Positions 8,343 to 16,583 of a stretch of DNA of 64,000 bases are shown piece by piece (position 1 is the stretch's first letter; each line of letters starts with the position of its first letter). The DNA comes from AG2 sp036493735. Lineage in GTDB: Bacteria; Gemmatimonadota; Gemmatimonadetes; Gemmatimonadales; Gemmatimonadaceae. The stretch lies in assembly GCA_036493735.1 (NCBI GenBank), contig DASXPH010000090.1, positions 1 through 64,000 of the forward strand. The letters are read 5' to 3'. A model generated the notes under the pieces. The model saw only the letters and a program-made list of their open reading frames with translations. It was not told the origin of the DNA and did no database searches. A program made the translations under genes and the position numbers.

Positions 8343-8350
8343 TACCGAGG

Positions 8351-9259
8351 ATGACCATGACGGAAAGAGACGAGCTCACCGCTTCCGTGAAAGAGAAGTA
8401 CGGCGCTGCCGCGCGACGCGTCCTTTCGGGCGAGGGAGCTCCAGCAGAATGTTGTGGGTCGAGTGGTTGCTGCGGAGGCGCGGCGACCGCATCGTGCGAT
8501 CCCATCTCGTCGAACCTCTATGTCGCGGGTGAGACGGACGAGCTCCCCGAAGCCGCCGTCCTCGCCTCGTTAGGTTGCGGCAATCCAACCGCGCTCGCCG
8601 AGCTTCGTCAGGGCGAGGTCGTGCTCGACCTCGGCTCGGGCGGGGGCATCGACGTGCTCCTGTCGGCGCGACGCGTCGGACCATCGGGAAAGGCCTACGG
8701 GCTCGACATGACGGACGACATGCTCGCGCTCGCGCGGAAGAACGCCCAGGAGGCTGGGGTCACCAACGTGGAGTTCCTCCGCGGCCGCATAGAAGAGATT
8801 CCGCTCCCTTCGAGCTCCGTGGACGTGATCATCTCGAACTGCGTCGTTAATCTGTCCGGCGACAAGCGACGCGTCATCGAAGAAGCCTTCCGCGTTCTCA
8901 AACCGGGCGGCCGATTCGCGGTCTCGGACGTTGTCGTTCAGGGGGAGCTGCCGGCGGACGTGAAGCGCAGCATGGAGCTCTGGGTTGGTTGTGTTGCCGG
9001 TGCGCTGTCCGACGCGGAGTTCGTCCAACTGCTGAGCGATGCGGGCTTCGAGAAGCCGAGCGTCGAGCTCACCCGCACCTACGAGCTGGAGGACGCGCGA
9101 GCTTTTCTCGTGAATACCGGTGTCGACGTCGATCGCATCGCCGCTGAGGTCGTGGGGCGCGTGGGCGCGGCGTTCGTCCGCGCGACCAAGCCGGTGGTCC
9201 TGGCAGCAAAGCCAACGTCCAGTCGCAGCTGCGGCTGCGCTGACGACTGCTGCACCTAA
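8351..9259 (+). CDS. arsM: Arsenite S-adenosylmethionine methyltransferase
   Basis: A 302-residue cytosolic enzyme that methylates As(III) to methylated arsenicals. The SAM-binding motif is VLDLGSGGGIDVL (residues ~91-103). The cysteines that bind arsenic are present: Cys76 (LGCGNP), Cys164 (SNCVVNLSGDK) and Cys214 (GCVAGA). A Cys-rich N-terminal stretch (ECCGSSGCCGG, residues 33-43) and a C-terminal CGCADDCCT tail add further candidate As(III) ligands. A ribosome site overlaps gagg just before ATG 8351. It lies between arsR and an ArsN-type acetyltransferase. Confidence 0.92.
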   Translation: MTMTERDELTASVKEKYGAAARRVLSGEGAPAECCGSSGCCGGAATASCDPISSNLYVAGETDELPEAAVLASLGCGNPTALAELRQGEVVLDLGSGGGIDVLLSARRVGPSGKAYGLDMTDDMLALARKNAQEAGVTNVEFLRGRIEEIPLPSSSVDVIISNCVVNLSGDKRRVIEEAFRVLKPGGRFAVSDVVVQGELPADVKRSMELWVGCVAGALSDAEFVQLLSDAGFEKPSVELTRTYELEDARAFLVNTGVDVDRIAAEVVGRVGAAFVRATKPVVLAAKPTSSRSCGCADDCCT

Positions 9260-9290
9260 CGAAGTGAGTTCTTTTCAGCAGGGAGATCAC

Positions 9291-9770
9291 ATGATCGCCA
9301 TCGATACTCATACAGCCGAGGCCAATCTGCGTCCCGCGCGATCCACCGATTTGCCGGGGATCGAGCGGCTGCTCACGGCATCCGAGCTTCCCCTGGCCGG
9401 GGTCGCCGAGACGTTGCCGGGATTTGTCGTCGCCGAAGCTGACGGCACCATCGTCGGCACGGCGGCGCTCGAGGTGTGCTGCGATAACGCACTCCTCCGG
9501 TCGGTCGCCGTTGCGCCCGGCTGGCGCTCGCGAGGGCTCGGACGTGCCCTGGTGAATCGTGTCATCGCCGAAGCCGAGGCTCGCGGAATTCGCGCGCTCT
9601 ATCTGCTCACGATGACGGCCGAACAGTACTTCCCGAGCTTCGGATTCCAGCCGGTCACACGGGACCGCGTGCCGACTGATGTGCAGGCGACCGAGGAATT
9701 CCGGAGCGCGTGCCCTGCTTCGGCCGTCGTGATGTGCCGGACCTGCCTGCCCTCGCCGGAGCGCCGATGA
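9291..9770 (+). CDS. ArsN2-like GNAT acetyltransferase
   Basis: A 159-residue GNAT protein starting at ATG 9291 with ribosome site AGGGAG; an ORF extension back into arsM is a shadow. The acetyl-CoA loop is VAPGWRSRGLGRALVNRVI (about residues 80-98), followed by the strand ALYLLTMTAEQYFPSFGFQPV typical of the arsenic-operon ArsN2 group. Proteins of the ArsN group can acetylate organoarsenicals such as arsinothricin, but the substrate of this subgroup is not settled. Its stop overlaps the next start (ATGA at 9767-9770), indicating translational coupling. Confidence 0.75.
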   Translation: MIAIDTHTAEANLRPARSTDLPGIERLLTASELPLAGVAETLPGFVVAEADGTIVGTAALEVCCDNALLRSVAVAPGWRSRGLGRALVNRVIAEAEARGIRALYLLTMTAEQYFPSFGFQPVTRDRVPTDVQATEEFRSACPASAVVMCRTCLPSPERR

Positions 9771-10537
9771 TGCGCTATGCGCTCATCTCGGACATTCACG
9801 CAAATCTACCGGCGCTCGCGGCGGTGCTCGCGGACATTGCCGCGCGCTCCGACGTCGACGCTACGTATCACCTTGGCGATCTCGTTGGCTACGCACCGTG
9901 GCCTAACGAGGCGGTCGCCCTGTTGCGGAGCGCGGGTATTCCGGGAGTCGCCGGTAACTACGATTCCACCGTTGCCACGGATTACAAGCACTGCGGCTGC
10001 AAGTACGAGGATGCGCGCCAGGAGGAACTGTCACACCTCTCGTACGAATGGACGCGGAGGCACGTCTCGGGCGAGACGAAAGCAGTTCTCGGTGGGCTGC
10101 CGTTTCGCATCGACCTGCGCCCGCTCGGCGGACATACCGCGGGTCCGACCGTGACGTTGCTCCACGGCAATCAGGTGCTCAACACCGTGTACGTGTACGA
10201 GGAGCGGTCGGACTCTTTCATCGAGAAGATGGGCAGTGCGGTTGGCGCGAGCGTCGGGGACATCATCTGCTTCGGGCACACCCACAAGCCGTGGCATCGC
10301 GTCGTGAACGGCGTTCACTTCGTGAACACTGGGAGCGTCGGCCGACCCAAGGACGGCGATTGGCGCGCCGGCTACGTGCGACTCGACGCCGGCGCCGGCG
10401 AGCCGCGCGTGGAGCTCGTGCGCGTCGAATACGATGTCGAGCGCGCCGCGCGCGCAATCACAGAAAGCGATCTGCCTAACGATTTCGCCGAATATCTACT
10501 GAGCGGCGGGAAGACGACGACGGCCGTGAATGGTTGA
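9767..10537 (+). CDS. Calcineurin-like metallophosphoesterase of the ars operon
   Basis: A 256-residue protein with the metallophosphoesterase ligands in order: D9-x-H11 (SDIHANL), D38 (LGDLVG), N64 (GNYD), H133 (LLHGN) and H171-x-H173 (FGHTHKP). An unusual insertion with HCGC (Cys76 and Cys78), right after the GNYD motif, could bind a soft metal or arsenite; that is inference. The start overlaps the acetyltransferase stop by 4 bases, so the two are co-translated. The substrate is unknown. It is followed at once by an aquaporin remnant, whose intact relatives (AqpS) carry arsenite. Confidence 0.75.
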   Translation: MMRYALISDIHANLPALAAVLADIAARSDVDATYHLGDLVGYAPWPNEAVALLRSAGIPGVAGNYDSTVATDYKHCGCKYEDARQEELSHLSYEWTRRHVSGETKAVLGGLPFRIDLRPLGGHTAGPTVTLLHGNQVLNTVYVYEERSDSFIEKMGSAVGASVGDIICFGHTHKPWHRVVNGVHFVNTGSVGRPKDGDWRAGYVRLDAGAGEPRVELVRVEYDVERAARAITESDLPNDFAEYLLSGGKTTTAVNG

Positions 10538-10830
10538 GCGACGCGTATACGACTGGCGGCGATACGCCGCTGAAGCGCTGGGCACCTTCGCTCTCGTTGC
10601 GGTGGGACCAGCGACAGTGATGGTCGCCGCGAGCACGCACGCCTTTGGCGGCTCGGGCGTGGCGCTCGCGTTTGGGCTTGTCGTCACCATTGTTGCTGCG
10701 GCGACCGGCGATGCGAGTCTATGAAATGCTCCGTGGCGCTGGAGCGTCAGCAGGCCCAACGACCGTTCTTGGCGTCGAAGGGCCAATCGCTACGGCGGGT
10801 GAGCGCGAGCCCGTTGTCACTGCGCGTTGA
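10530..10830 (+). pseudogene. Aquaporin (MIP family) with internal deletion
   Basis: The start (ATG 10530, overlapping the previous stop by 8 bases) gives a clean MIP N-terminus: AAEALGTFALVAVGPATVMVAAS, then FGGSGVALAFGLVVTIVAAATGDAS. It hits a stop at 10722-10724. In another frame from about 10721 the sequence reads YEMLRGAGASAGPTT, VLGVEGPI and on to a TGA at 10828-10830, which is the ordinary C-terminal end of bacterial MIP proteins. Both ends survive but the middle, including both NPA motifs, is missing, so roughly 130-150 codons were deleted. It cannot form a channel. Its place at the end of the ars operon suggests the lost gene was an AqpS-like arsenite channel. Confidence 0.75.
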
Positions 10831-11335
10831 TAGACGAAGCCGAAAGGACCACCAACTGGCCCCACATCATCGGCAGATGCGCCTGAACGGCACAGACGAA
10901 TGGGAAGATCCCCGCGTGCTTCGCCAGGTAGGTTGCCGTCGTCGTCTTCTGGCCAGGCAGCGAAACAGCAAGATCAGGTAGGACGAACGAGTGCACGTCG
11001 TCTTCGGGATTGATGAGCACGAAGTGGATCGTGTCGCCCTCGACCACGGTCACGGTCGACGGTGAGAACGCATAGACTTCCTTCCCATCCAGTACACCGC
11101 CCTTCGCGAAATCCTCTTTGAGGAAGGGAAGTACACGCCGCTCTTCCTTCACGAGCAATGGTACCGTAGTGATGGTGATCTCTCGAGTCCGGGGCTTGTA
11201 TTGCGGTGCTTCGCGTCGAGCGAAGGATTGGTCACGCGTGCACGAGGCGCTCGAGATCATGGCAACGGCGACCAGTGCGATAAGCAAAGACTCGCGTCGG
11301 AATGTGGAACGAATCCGCACAGCGGCGTTCCTCAT
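10817..11335 (-). CDS. Cupredoxin-domain lipoprotein (CuA/plastocyanin-like)
   Basis: A 172-residue exported protein with an N-terminal hydrophobic segment ending SSASC (Cys32), a plausible lipobox. The C-terminal cupredoxin has one His in DVHSFVLPD and the copper loop CAVQAHLPMMWG (Cys, His, Met), resembling the periplasmic cupredoxins related to nitrous-oxide reductase and cytochrome oxidase II. Its 3' end overlaps the aquaporin remnant by 14 bases on the opposite strand. Its start overlaps the stop of the MFS gene (bases 11332-11335), so the two are one operon and probably act together in metal handling. Confidence 0.7.
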   Translation of the reverse strand: MRNAAVRIRSTFRRESLLIALVAVAMISSASCTRDQSFARREAPQYKPRTREITITTVPLLVKEERRVLPFLKEDFAKGGVLDGKEVYAFSPSTVTVVEGDTIHFVLINPEDDVHSFVLPDLAVSLPGQKTTTATYLAKHAGIFPFVCAVQAHLPMMWGQLVVLSASSINAQ

Positions 11336-12579
11336 CGTGAAACTCGCGAAGCTTGGCCTGCCGTAGACTCCTTATGTCGCGCAAACAGGAACATTGGAAT
11401 CGCGCCGAGTTGGACTGCCATCGAGAATGCGATAACGGCAGAGACCGAGACATGATACAGCAAGCCGGTCGCGACGCTTCCGACGAGCCATCCTCCGCCA
11501 TAGCCCGTGTAGAAGATGCCAAACGCGAAGTTGCGCCTTCCCTCCGGTAGTCGGTCCGCGACGAGCGCCTTGAACAGCGTGTCCTGGGTCGCATAGCCAA
11601 CTCCCCACAACAGCATCCCGAAGAGCGCGATGCCAAACCCACCGAGGAAGACGAATGGGGAAAAGAGCGCGCTCACGAACACCGCGCCCACGATCGTAGG
11701 GATCGCGGCGCGATCGTAGAGCCGGCCGAGGGCGAGATTCGCCAGCACACCGAAGCCGGTCGAGATGCCGAGGAAGGCGGGAATCCAATGTTCACTCACG
11801 GTGCGGTGACTCGCGAGATGGACCGAGATGAATTCAAAGCTCATTAAACCCGCGCCGAAGCACGCGGCGGCAATCATATACAGCCAAAAGGCCGGCGTGA
11901 ATCGCTCGGCCGTTGCTGTTCGTTCGCCCTGGTCGAGCCTTGCGGGAACGGGAAAAAGAATCCGGGCAACGATGAGGGCGACAAACGCCAGGCACGCCGA
12001 GATCAGCAGCAGCGAGTAGCCGGCGCGATAGCTGGTGTGGCGATACAGAGCGAATGCCATGAGCAGCGGTCCGATCGTCGCCCCGGTTTCATCGAGCGCC
12101 GTATTGAGCGCGTACACCCACCCTGTGCCGAGCTGACCAGTCGAGTACGACAACATGGCCTCGACGGTCGGCTTTCGAATCGCGCGGCCGGTGCGCTCCG
12201 CGAGAATGAGCAGGCCGGCGACCTGCCAGTTGCCGGCGAGCGCCATTGCGGGAACGGCGAACAGGTTGATCGCGAATCCGAGGAAGGTGATGGGCCAGTA
12301 TCTTCCCGTTCTGTCGGCCGTCCAACCGGCGACCGAACGCAGGCTGTAGCCGAGAAACTCGCCCGCGCCAGCGATGATGCTGATCGTGGCCGCGCTCGCG
12401 CCGAGGCTCCCGAGGAATTGACCATTGATGCTCGCGCCGCCCTCATAGGTCGTGTCACCGAAGAGGTTCACGATGCCCATCGTGAACACAAACGCGAATG
12501 CGGCGGACGCGCCGGCTCGCGCTACAGTCAGTTTCGCACGAGAATCGGGCGGATTCCCAGGTACGTTCGTCGATGTCAC
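11332..12579 (-). CDS. MFS transporter
   Basis: A 415-residue inner-membrane protein with about 12 hydrophobic segments. MFS signatures include AGWTADRTGRYWP in loop 2-3 and the repeated half after residue ~215. GDTTYEGG in the first helix and RTGRAIRKPTVEAMLS around 130 match the subgroup often annotated as metal or multidrug exporters. It is followed in the operon by the cupredoxin lipoprotein (4-base overlap), which suggests export of copper or another metal; the substrate is not determinable from sequence. The plus-strand gene at 12644 is divergent and close. Confidence 0.75.
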   Translation of the reverse strand: MTSTNVPGNPPDSRAKLTVARAGASAAFAFVFTMGIVNLFGDTTYEGGASINGQFLGSLGASAATISIIAGAGEFLGYSLRSVAGWTADRTGRYWPITFLGFAINLFAVPAMALAGNWQVAGLLILAERTGRAIRKPTVEAMLSYSTGQLGTGWVYALNTALDETGATIGPLLMAFALYRHTSYRAGYSLLLISACLAFVALIVARILFPVPARLDQGERTATAERFTPAFWLYMIAAACFGAGLMSFEFISVHLASHRTVSEHWIPAFLGISTGFGVLANLALGRLYDRAAIPTIVGAVFVSALFSPFVFLGGFGIALFGMLLWGVGYATQDTLFKALVADRLPEGRRNFAFGIFYTGYGGGWLVGSVATGLLYHVSVSAVIAFSMAVQLGAIPMFLFARHKESTAGQASRVSR

Positions 12580-12643
12580 GATGTCGGAGGCGTTTATCGG
12601 AGTGCAATATACGTGTTTCGGTTAGCGCTCACGCTCTTCTGCT

Positions 12644-13180
12644 ATGTCGGGACGCTCCCGCGCTGAGCTGCGCAGCATTCCCAATCTCCTGTCGCTGTCC
12701 CGACTGGCGTTGGCGGCGCTCTTCGTGCCAGCGGGACATCGAGCTCGCATCGTGCTGATCTGTCTCGCGGGCGCAACAGACTTCCTCGACGGATGGCTCG
12801 CGCGCCGAACGAACACCACCACGCGTTGGGGCGCGCTGGTGGATCCAATTGCGGATCGTCTCTTCGTTCTCGTCGCGATCGTTACGTATCTGGTGAACGG
12901 CCAGCTGTCGGTCGTGCAGATGCTCTTGTTGCTGCTGCGCGATATGGCGACAGCGCTCGCCTTTCTGATTGCGCGGTCCGTACCGTCGCTGCGAGGCGTG
13001 GAGTTCAAAGCGCGGTTGTCCGGAAAGTTCGTTACCGTGTTTCAACTGGTGACGCTGCTTGCACTCGTCATCGGTGTGCGACCGCTGACCCCATTCGTCG
13101 CGGTGGTCGCCCTCACATCGATATTCGCAATCGTTGACTATGCCCGTGCGGCCTGGCGCGCGAGAGCGCATGCGCGATGA
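12644..13180 (+). CDS. CDP-alcohol phosphatidyltransferase
   Basis: A 178-residue membrane enzyme that transfers a phosphatidyl group from CDP-diacylglycerol to an alcohol. The complete catalytic signature is present: D46-x2-D49-G50-x2-A53-R54-x8-G63-x3-D67-x3-D71 (DFLDGWLARR ... GALVDPIAD). About five to six helices, PgsA-like length. Whether it makes phosphatidylglycerophosphate, cardiolipin or another lipid cannot be told. Its 3' end overlaps the convergent MFS gene by 68 bases, an unusually long antisense overlap of two apparently intact genes. Confidence 0.85.
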   Translation: MSGRSRAELRSIPNLLSLSRLALAALFVPAGHRARIVLICLAGATDFLDGWLARRTNTTTRWGALVDPIADRLFVLVAIVTYLVNGQLSVVQMLLLLLRDMATALAFLIARSVPSLRGVEFKARLSGKFVTVFQLVTLLALVIGVRPLTPFVAVVALTSIFAIVDYARAAWRARAHAR

Positions 13181-14390
13181 ATCGGAGTGGCCGACGGTTG
13201 GATTGGTCTTCATCCACGGTGCTTACAAAAACCACCACTCCAATAACGCCGATCGCACTGGCGACATAGAACGGTAGCTGCGGCGAGATGCGCCAGAGTA
13301 GTCCGCCGACGAGGGCCGCCGGTGCGATCGCGAGGCTGCGGACGAGATAGTACAGCCCCACCACTCGAGCACGTAACGACGGTGCAGCAAGGTCGACGAT
13401 GAACGCCTTGCGCGCGGGCTCTCCAACTTCGCGCAGCCCGCCAATCATGAACGCCACGACGAGCCACCCAAAGCTCGACGACCACACGACCGCGAGCGGC
13501 ATCAACGCGAAGCAGCAGAACGTCGTGATGACGAAGGGCTTCTTTCCAGTGAATTCAGCAATCCGCGCCGCAGGAATGTAAATAAGCATCGCCGTTGCCG
13601 CCTGAACGGCGATGAGAATGCCGAACTGCGCCGCGTTGACGCCCACGACGTCGATCGCGTAGAGGACAAGGAAGATGTCGACCATCCCCTCGCAGGTGCG
13701 AATGAAGATGTCGGACGTGAGGAGCCAGCGCAGCGGATCGGGAAAGGATGCCCACACATGGCTCACGTTGACAGTCTTCTCATCACGGATCACTGGAACG
13801 CGCACCCGCGAGGCGACAAGCAGTGTCGCGAGAGCGAGCGCGACCGAGATCGCGATGCCGAGTCGAACGCCATCGCGGAGGCCGAGCGTCGCAATGGCGA
13901 CACCGCCAAGCGTTGGCGCAATGACGATCGGCACTCGCCGCAATATCGCCTGCACCGTGAAGCCCATCGTTCGCTTCTCGCGGGGCAGTGCGTCACCCAC
14001 CACGGCGAAGAGGGTCGGACTCGCCATCGCGTCCCAGGCCATGATGAACGCGAGTGCGACGAACGCGAATCGCCAGTTTGGAAGCACGGCGAAGAGCGCG
14101 TAGCCGACGATGGTGAGTGATACGAGGAGGAGCAGGGCGGCGCGACGGCCGTATCGATCAGCGATCCAGCCGCCCGGGTACTGATAGACACCGTCGAGGA
14201 AGTCTTCGGCTGTTCCGAAGAGACCAATTGCCGTAACCGGCGCGCCGAGGCTTTGCAGATACTTCGGCAGAAATCGACGCCAGAGGTTCTCACCGAGATT
14301 CATGAACAGCGTCGCCGTCGAGACGGCGATGATCTCCGGCGTCAGGCCAAAGAAGGCCCGCGCTCGGCGAGCTGCGGTGAGCTGTATCAT
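13113..14390 (-). CDS. MFS transporter divergent from the OCD/ChrB operon
   Basis: A 425-residue, ~12-helix inner-membrane protein. The loop 2-3 motif is GGWIADRYGRRAAL, and the N-terminus (TLFMNLGENLWRRFLPKYLQSLGA) is typical of a poorly characterised MFS subgroup. The C-terminal ~25 residues are Arg/His-rich and lie in the 68-base overlap with the phosphatidyltransferase gene. It is divergent from the ornithine-cyclodeaminase-like gene at 14521, with 12-base direct repeats near both starts, so the two units may share control. MFS pumps are found next to ChrB proteins in other bacteria; chromate export is possible but unproven. Confidence 0.75.
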   Translation of the reverse strand: MIQLTAARRARAFFGLTPEIIAVSTATLFMNLGENLWRRFLPKYLQSLGAPVTAIGLFGTAEDFLDGVYQYPGGWIADRYGRRAALLLLVSLTIVGYALFAVLPNWRFAFVALAFIMAWDAMASPTLFAVVGDALPREKRTMGFTVQAILRRVPIVIAPTLGGVAIATLGLRDGVRLGIAISVALALATLLVASRVRVPVIRDEKTVNVSHVWASFPDPLRWLLTSDIFIRTCEGMVDIFLVLYAIDVVGVNAAQFGILIAVQAATAMLIYIPAARIAEFTGKKPFVITTFCCFALMPLAVVWSSSFGWLVVAFMIGGLREVGEPARKAFIVDLAAPSLRARVVGLYYLVRSLAIAPAALVGGLLWRISPQLPFYVASAIGVIGVVVFVSTVDEDQSNRRPLRFIAHALSRARPHGHSQRLRISM

Positions 14391-14502
14391 GATTCAGTTG
14401 CTATACCACGCTGCGGGCATGTTTGAGATAGTGGCAAGAACTACTCACTGTCGCCTGGCAAAAAAGCTGGGCCGGCGAAAAATGCTTGCAATGATTCAGC
14501 TG
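14389..14502. promoter_or_regulatory. Divergent promoter region with direct repeats
   Basis: atgattcagttg (14389-14400) and atgattcagctg (14491-14502) are direct repeats matching at 11 of 12 positions, one at the MFS start and one just before the OCD promoter. Between them is an AT-richer stretch with TTGCAA and a TAATAG-like box. These are candidate operator copies for a shared regulator. Confidence 0.4.
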
Positions 14503-14520
14503 TGATAATAGAGTATCGGC

Positions 14521-15564
14521 ATGCAGGCAAGGCAATCCCTTCTTTCCTATGTCGATCCCCCCGCGACGGTGATCCTCGGGAGGAATGACGTCGCTCGGCT
14601 CCTGAGCATGGAGGACTGCATTGCGGCGGTGGAAGATTCCTTCGCACGTCACGCGCGCGGCGAGACGATCGGGCCCGGCGTGCTTGGTACCCACGTCGAA
14701 CGAGGCGGCTTTCACGTGAAGGCGGCGGGATTCCGACGAGTCGACGCAGCGCGGGACGTCTATGCCGCGAAGATCAACGCGAACTTTCCGTGTAACCCTC
14801 GTGAACGAGGTCTGCCGACGATCCAGGGCGTGATTGCATTGTTCGACGGTGCGGACGGGCGCGTGCTCGCGCTGATGGATTCGGTCGCGATCACGAGCCT
14901 GCGCACCGCCGCGGCGACCGCCGTTGCGGCGAAGTATCTCGCGCCGTCACCGGTCAGGGTGACTCTCTGCGGCTGCGGCGAGCAAGCTCGCCATCAATTG
15001 CGTGCGCTCGCCTGCGTGCGGCCGCTGGATCGCGTGTGGGTGTACGACATTGTCGAGGAGCGCGCGCGACAGCTCGCGCTGGGGATCTCCGCTGCCCTCG
15101 GCACCGACGTCGCCGTTGTTGAGCATCTATCGGACGTTGCAGCCGATACCTCAGTCTGGATTACCTGCACGCCGTCCGAGCGTTGGTTCCTGGGACGGGC
15201 GCACGTTGCGCCGGGTGCCTTCGTCGCGGCGGTCGGCGCCGACAATCCCCAGAAGCAGGAGCTCGAGCCGGAGTTGCTCGCCGCAAACGCGGTCGTCGCC
15301 GATGTGATCGAGCAATGTGCGAGCATCGGCGATCTGCATCATGCCATCGATGCGGGCCTCATGCAGCGAGCGGACGTGCGCTGCGATCTGGCGGATCTCG
15401 TTTCCAGGCGGAAGGACGTGCGACGCTCCCCTGACGAGATTGTGATTTTCGACAGCACCGGGACGGCGCTCGAGGATGTTGCCGCCGCGTTGGTGGTATA
15501 CGACCGCGCCATGGAGTCGGGAGTCGGTGCTCTCGTCGACCTTAGCGGCTCGGTTGTCGCGTGA
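14521..15564 (+). CDS. Ornithine cyclodeaminase / mu-crystallin family protein
   Basis: A 347-residue NAD(P)-dependent protein. It has the substrate-side GGFHVKAAGF (Lys in HVK, about residue 68), AAKINANFPCNP, and the conserved MDSVAITSLRTAAATAVAAKYLA helix (about 120-143). The Rossmann loop is CGCGEQARHQL (about 149-159), a variant of GxGxQ with two cysteines, and the C-terminal FDSTGTALEDVAAA is typical. The family includes ornithine cyclodeaminase, alanine dehydrogenase and ketimine reductases; substrate not assignable. The stop overlaps the ChrB start (GTGA at 15561), which implies coupled translation, an unusual pairing. Confidence 0.82.
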   Translation: MQARQSLLSYVDPPATVILGRNDVARLLSMEDCIAAVEDSFARHARGETIGPGVLGTHVERGGFHVKAAGFRRVDAARDVYAAKINANFPCNPRERGLPTIQGVIALFDGADGRVLALMDSVAITSLRTAAATAVAAKYLAPSPVRVTLCGCGEQARHQLRALACVRPLDRVWVYDIVEERARQLALGISAALGTDVAVVEHLSDVAADTSVWITCTPSERWFLGRAHVAPGAFVAAVGADNPQKQELEPELLAANAVVADVIEQCASIGDLHHAIDAGLMQRADVRCDLADLVSRRKDVRRSPDEIVIFDSTGTALEDVAAALVVYDRAMESGVGALVDLSGSVVA

Positions 15565-16550
15565 ATGGCATTCCACGCGCAGAGGTCGTGCGTTGGCTGC
15601 TGCTCATTCATCAGATCCCACCCAAGCCCGACTATCTACGTGTCAAGATCGGCCGAAGGTTGCAGCGAATCGGCGCGGTTGCCATCAAGAACTCCGTCTA
15701 TGTCTTGCCAGCGCGGCCACAATCGCTCGAAGACTTTCAGTGGGTCCGCACCGAGATCGTCGAAGGTGGGGGCGATGCGTCCATCTGCGAGGCGGCCTTC
15801 GTCGACGGGCTCACCGATGGAGAGCTGGAGGCCTTGCTTCGTGACGCGCGCGCTCGCGACTATGACGAGGTCGCCCAGAGAGCTCGTGCGCTCCTTCGGA
15901 AAATTCCTTCGCGTCGCGTGCCAAACGACGAGCGTCGCGCTCGCATCGAGGTAGAGCTGAGCCGACTTCGGGAGCGCATGGAGGCCATCGAGCGCATCGA
16001 CTTCTTTGGCGGCGCAGCGTCGAGTGCCGCACAGGCGCTCGTGAAAACGATCGAGGAGCGGCTCGAAGCCTCGTCGAAATCCACCATGGCGTCGCCGACG
16101 GTGAAAGCGCGGTCGGAGGTGCAGAGGCGCGTGTGGGTGACGCGCGAGGGGATCTTTGTCGACCGCATCGCGAGCGCGTGGCTCATCCGGCGGTTCATCG
16201 ATCCGGAAGCACGCTTCAAGTTCGTCGCTCCGAACGGCTACCGCCCGCAACATGGTGAACTGCGATTCGATATGTTCGAGGCGGAATACACCCACGAGGG
16301 CGATCGCAGCACCTTCGAAACACTGCTTCGCCTCTTCGGGCTCGACGATCCGGCATTGTCGGACATCGCCGAGGTCGTTCATGAGATCGACTTGCATGAC
16401 GACAAGTTCGACCGCCATGATGCGAGAGGCATCGAGCGCGTTCTCGCCGGCATTGTCGCGGCGCACGCCGACGACGCAACACGTCTCGAGCGGGGCGCGG
16501 CACTGTTCGACGACCTCTACGCGCTGGCGACCGCGGAATCGTCGGCGTGA
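15561..16550 (+). CDS. chrB: ChrB-family chromate-resistance protein
   Basis: A 329-residue protein beginning at GTG 15561, overlapping the previous stop by 4 bases. Residues ~1-150 match the ChrB N-terminal domain (WLLLIHQIPPKPDYLRVKIGRRLQRIGAVAIKNSVYVLP, a PaaX-like winged-helix plan). Residues ~185-325 are the ChrB C-terminal domain (WVTREGIFVDRIASAWLIRRFIDPEARFKFV ... HEGDRSTFETLL ... IDLHDDKF). ChrB acts as a chromate-sensing regulator or accessory protein of the ChrA exporter. No chrA lies in the window; the divergent MFS gene is the only nearby pump. Confidence 0.82.
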   Translation: MNGIPRAEVVRWLLLIHQIPPKPDYLRVKIGRRLQRIGAVAIKNSVYVLPARPQSLEDFQWVRTEIVEGGGDASICEAAFVDGLTDGELEALLRDARARDYDEVAQRARALLRKIPSRRVPNDERRARIEVELSRLRERMEAIERIDFFGGAASSAAQALVKTIEERLEASSKSTMASPTVKARSEVQRRVWVTREGIFVDRIASAWLIRRFIDPEARFKFVAPNGYRPQHGELRFDMFEAEYTHEGDRSTFETLLRLFGLDDPALSDIAEVVHEIDLHDDKFDRHDARGIERVLAGIVAAHADDATRLERGAALFDDLYALATAESSA

Positions 16551-16583
16551 TCGTCACGTCGCTTGCTCGATGAAGGAGACACC

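Noticed and set aside
13113..16550. Chromate exporter of the ChrA type near chrB
   Set aside because: Neither MFS protein nor any other protein here shows the ChrA duplicated domain; only ChrB is present.
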